A stretch of 64,000 bases of DNA from Apostichopus japonicus. Its lineage: Eukaryota > Echinodermata > Holothuroidea > Aspidochirotida > Stichopodidae. Location of the stretch: assembly GCF_037975245.1 (NCBI RefSeq), contig NC_092564.1, forward strand, positions 10,766,484 through 10,830,483, in the 5' to 3' direction. Shown one piece after another: positions 60,855 to 64,000 of the stretch (within the stretch, counting starts at the first letter, position 1; each line of letters opens with the position of its first letter). A program made the position numbers and the translations under genes. The notes beneath the pieces were generated by a model. The model did no database searches. It saw nothing but the letters and a program-made list of their open reading frames with translations, and was not told where the DNA came from.

Positions 60855-63824
60855 TTAACCCCTATCCAGATGGTAAGTATAGCTGTTCGATTCTTTCTTT
60901 GAGAGCACAATATCGTTCTGTGTAAATATATTAAAAAACCGTGAGGTATTGTTTTTGTGATAGTACACATCAAAAAGTAACCGAATTTTCTTCTTGAGTA
61001 CATTGTGAAAAACTTTTTCAATATTACAAAGATAGTTATTATTGAGGCGAGATATTCTGCAATTCCAAATTGTACACTTATATATATTGAAGATGAAGTC
61101 ACACAAAATTCCTACAATACAGTTGTTTTTACGGCCAAAACCCAGAAGGGACAACCCCTTCCATTCATCAAAATTAACTACCGGTTGTAAAGTATGCAAC
61201 TTATTAACCAAAAAGTGCCATAAATTTTCGACTTCAGAACACTCAATAAAAAGATGAATAGTACTTTCGTTCGTGGTTTTGCAAAAGGTGCAGTAAGGAG
61301 AATCGGTTAATCCAAACTTGTACAATTTGTCGTTAGTGTAAAGAATATTATGTAATACTTTGAAGTCGATATCGGCGTCCAAAGAAACACTTTGGAGAAC
61401 GATATATGTTACTCCATCTATTAGAAAAATCAAGACTGGGAAAATGCTGCTTCCAGTATTCTTCGCCCTTGGGCGATGTGTTAAGATTGTCACGCAAAAG
61501 GCGTGGAGCTATTCTGCACGAAACTGAGGAGGCATCTATAATGTTTTTGCCATTTTGAAATTTTACAGTAGGAATATAGTCAATTTGCGTAGATACAATT
61601 GCATCAGAAGAAAATATATCACCTAACCAGTCAGAGGGGAAGGCGTGGAGAATGACATCGATATAATTCTGAACATCGGTTACTGTAAGGGGATTATCAG
61701 GATTAGCAAGCTCAATGCACTCATGCACGGCCTTGGCTGGCAGAGAAGTGGGTATAATCTCATACATCAGATCACTTACAGAAACGATACCACCTTTAAT
61801 GAAGTGACGATTAAAAAGTGTTTGACTATCATTGTCAACAATCAGGGTATTACTAAAGATAGGTTGATTGAGGATGTCTTCTCTGGTCTCTGGTATCCAG
61901 AAACGGCCTTGAATTAGCCGATCCCATGCTAACATGAGTTCACAGTAATACGGGCTTAGCTTATGAACAGATTTGCGGTTAGGAGTAATTTGAAAGATAC
62001 CACGCCCAAAGGCTCATATCTTCATACATATTCAAAAAATACAACATTAATTTTTGTAATTTAATATTAATGTTATTGCTTAATATCTTACTACAAAATT
62101 TAATTCTAAGAGCATCTCTTGTTAATTTAATGTCGCTCAAACTGAATCCCCCTCTTTCGATTGGTAAAAGCAAGTTAAGATACTTCATAGAAGGTTTTTT
62201 ACCTCTCCATATAAAATCGACTACACTCTGACGTAATGTGGTGATAACCCGTCAGGGACTGGTAAAACAGTGGTCAAATATACTAAGCGAGTTACGATGA
62301 GCGAATTTATAATGAGACATTAACCCTAAAAAGATAATTTTCTACCTTTCCATGTATTTAGTAATTTACGGCAGGAGGTAACTTTTTTCTCCCAATTTTC
62401 TTTTTCGATTGATTTTTTATCGTTACCAATAGCAACACCTAATACTGTAATGAAGTCTTTCCTCACAGGGAAGTCGAAATTGCTGGGATTAACATGGCTG
62501 CACCCAATGCTAAGTAATTCAGTTTTATCAATATTACAACTAGAGCCAGAAGCACGTTCATACAATTTAATTATGTTAAAAATAGAATAAATACTTGTGA
62601 TACTAGACAAGAAAAAGGTAGTGTCGTCCGCATGCTGAAAAATTTTGGCTTCGACTTCACAAAATTTAATACCATGAATATATGGACAATTAATTATAGC
62701 TGCAAGAAACGGTTCGGCACAGAGAACATAGAGCATGGCTGAGAGTGGGTAGCCCTGCCGAACTCCCCTTTTGACAGGGAAGGTATCGGATATATAACCA
62801 TTGTGCTTGATTCGGCCCTCGATATTGGTATAAAACAGTTTGATCCATTTTAGGAGCTTAGGGCCAAAACCCAATTTTCAGCGACTTCGAAGAGGTAGTT
62901 ATGGTCAACTCTGTCAAAGACTTTATATTGGTCTATTTTAAGAATTAATCCTGGTTTATTATATGAATTTACATACTCAATTACATTTTGCATAGTAAGC
63001 ACGTTTTCAGAAATATCTCTTCCTGGAATACAACACGTGTGATCTTCTGAAATAATATTCTTACTGATACTTGTGATACGTTTGGCGAGAGCTTTGGCAA
63101 TCATTTTGTAATCGACATTTAAGAGGCTTATTGGCCTCCAATTATTTAAACTACGAAGATCTCCTTTCTTGGGTATAAGGGTAAGTATACTTATTTTCAT
63201 GGATTCACAGAGTTCGTTGTCATGGAATGATGTCTCAATGAGTCTAGTAAAAATATCGATAAAATCCCGCCAAAACACTTTGTAAAATTCAGCAGTTGGT
63301 CCATCTAGTCCTGGACTTTTGTTCGGTTCCATTGCTAGCAGAGCGGCTTTCAACTCATCTAATGAAATATTTGCTTCACATGCTTCAACGTCCATTGGCG
63401 AGAGAAATCTTCTGAGTTCACAAAGTATCTGATTCCGCGATTCGTTGTCGGTTTCTCCGGCTTGGTAGAGGTTTGTATAAAACTTTACTTGTTCTTTCAT
63501 AATTTCGTGTTGATCGGTGATGATTAAGCTCTGGTCAGTTAGTAGTTGTTTCATTACCTTCTTTTTTTGCCTTGATTTTTCAAGATTAAAGAAAAACTTT
63601 GTTGATTTTTCACCCTCCTCGTGCCACTGAATTTTAGACCTGAGGAAGGTTCCTTGTAATTCTCTTAATGAAAGTTGGTTCGACTCATCTTCTAGGTTTT
63701 TAAAATGGGTACAGTCGTAATCGGAGAATTTTTGAGCTTTATATTTCTCGTAGTCAATTTGTTTTGTTTTATAATTGTATTGATTGTATAATTGAGGATT
63801 AGCTTCAGTTTTTAAAGTTACCAT
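60855..63824 (-). pseudogene. LINE 2 ORF2 remnant: reverse transcriptase, broken
   Basis: Five reading-frame pieces together match LINE 1 ORF2 from KQIDYEKYKAQKF to the shared C-terminus (YTYHLDRG against YTYNFDRG). Present are KSPGLDG, LIPKKGD, motif A (IDQYKVFDR), motif B with a Cys-to-Tyr change (RQGYPLS), HADD, and the C-terminal zinc motif (CTFC, then H-x4-C). Breaks seen: a frameshift at about 62850-62876, in-frame TAG at 62326-62328 and TAA at 62320-62322, a frameshift near 62250, another near 62010, and another near 61383. The endonuclease is absent. The copy cannot make an active enzyme. The ATG at 63822-63824 is probably not a real start but lies at or beyond the truncation point. 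Confidence 0.9.
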
Positions 63825-64000
63825 ATGCGATTGAACACCACGAACTTCTGGGAGGGAAAATTATGTGATAATAATCCTGCATGAGAATGCATTACATGGG
63901 AGGGCAAGTAATCCCTTCGTTCGTGTAATGTCTCAGTAGAATCTCAATCAAACTTCAACCTATGGTCTCGTTTAATTTAACGATTCTACTTCCCCATTAC
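63825..64000. other. Unassigned flank beyond LINE 2
   Basis: About 176 bp show neither satellite nor recognisable LINE coding sequence in any frame. A small hairpin (TGCAT-GAGA-ATGCA near 63878-63891) and two GGGAGGG motifs about 43 bp apart are visible. It may be host DNA outside the array or part of another repeat cut by the window end. Confidence 0.4.

Larger units (their letters stand above)
60583..63800 (-). mobile_element. LINE 2: 5'-truncated, degenerate relative of LINE 1
   Basis: The A-rich 3' end (AAGAAAAGAAAAAAAAA on the element strand) abuts satellite unit position 80, five bases from the LINE 1 site and in the same orientation. The 3' end shares the GTGAGCCAGTGGGCTC hairpin region with LINE 1. 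Coding remnants align with LINE 1 ORF2 from its linker to its C-terminus, but the protein differs at many positions, so this is a separate, older subfamily. ORF1 and the endonuclease are missing. Homology to LINE 1 stops near 63764; the true breakpoint lies between there and about 63825. No right-hand target duplication was found. Unlike LINE 1, no AATAAA precedes the tail. Confidence 0.88.

Noticed and set aside
60746-61257. Small frames on both strands overlapping the end of the LINE 2 ORF2 remnant
   Set aside because: Only the frame ending YTYHLDRG matches LINE 1; the others are out-of-frame shadows.
63822-63824. ATG as a true start of the LINE 2 protein
   Set aside because: The matching region in LINE 1 is internal (linker before the reverse transcriptase), and homology to LINE 1 stops near 63764, before this codon.

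Overview
The window is eukaryotic, almost certainly metazoan, heterochromatin-like DNA with no host protein-coding gene that I can support. It consists of a very long satellite array, two L1/Tx1-type non-LTR retrotransposons (LINEs) lodged in it on the minus strand, and a short unassigned flank. The LINE proteins look like those common in marine invertebrates, but I cannot name the host.

Layout. 1-54344: about 329 head-to-tail copies of a 165-bp unit. 54345-59905: LINE 1, apparently complete, with a 15-bp target duplication, a 17-nt A-tail, a poly(A) signal, a CCHC-type ORF1 and an endonuclease/reverse-transcriptase ORF2. 59921-60582: four more satellite units in the same phase, the last one decayed. 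60583 to about 63800: LINE 2, a related but distinct, 5'-truncated copy with several frame breaks. About 63825-64000: non-satellite sequence I do not recognise.

Satellite. 165 bp is mononucleosome-sized. Each unit carries, on the minus strand, an A-box-like and a B-box-like motif in tRNA order, so it looks like a decayed tRNA or tRNA-SINE relative. The leftmost 6 kb is nearly uniform. Further right, diagnostic variants recur at exact multiples of 165 bp (9, 10, 12, 20 and 24 units), showing higher-order repeats made by block duplication.

Main observation. Both LINEs lie in the same orientation and within about 5 bp of the same point of the 165-bp unit, between the A-box-like and B-box-like motifs. 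Neither nick site resembles the usual L1 TTTT/AA target. LINE 1 also carries at its 5' tip a short satellite-like stretch ending with a second, phase-matched copy of the 15-bp target. Together this suggests a LINE lineage that targets, and repeatedly re-enters, a tRNA-like satellite. With only two insertions visible, this is a hypothesis that more copies can confirm or refute.
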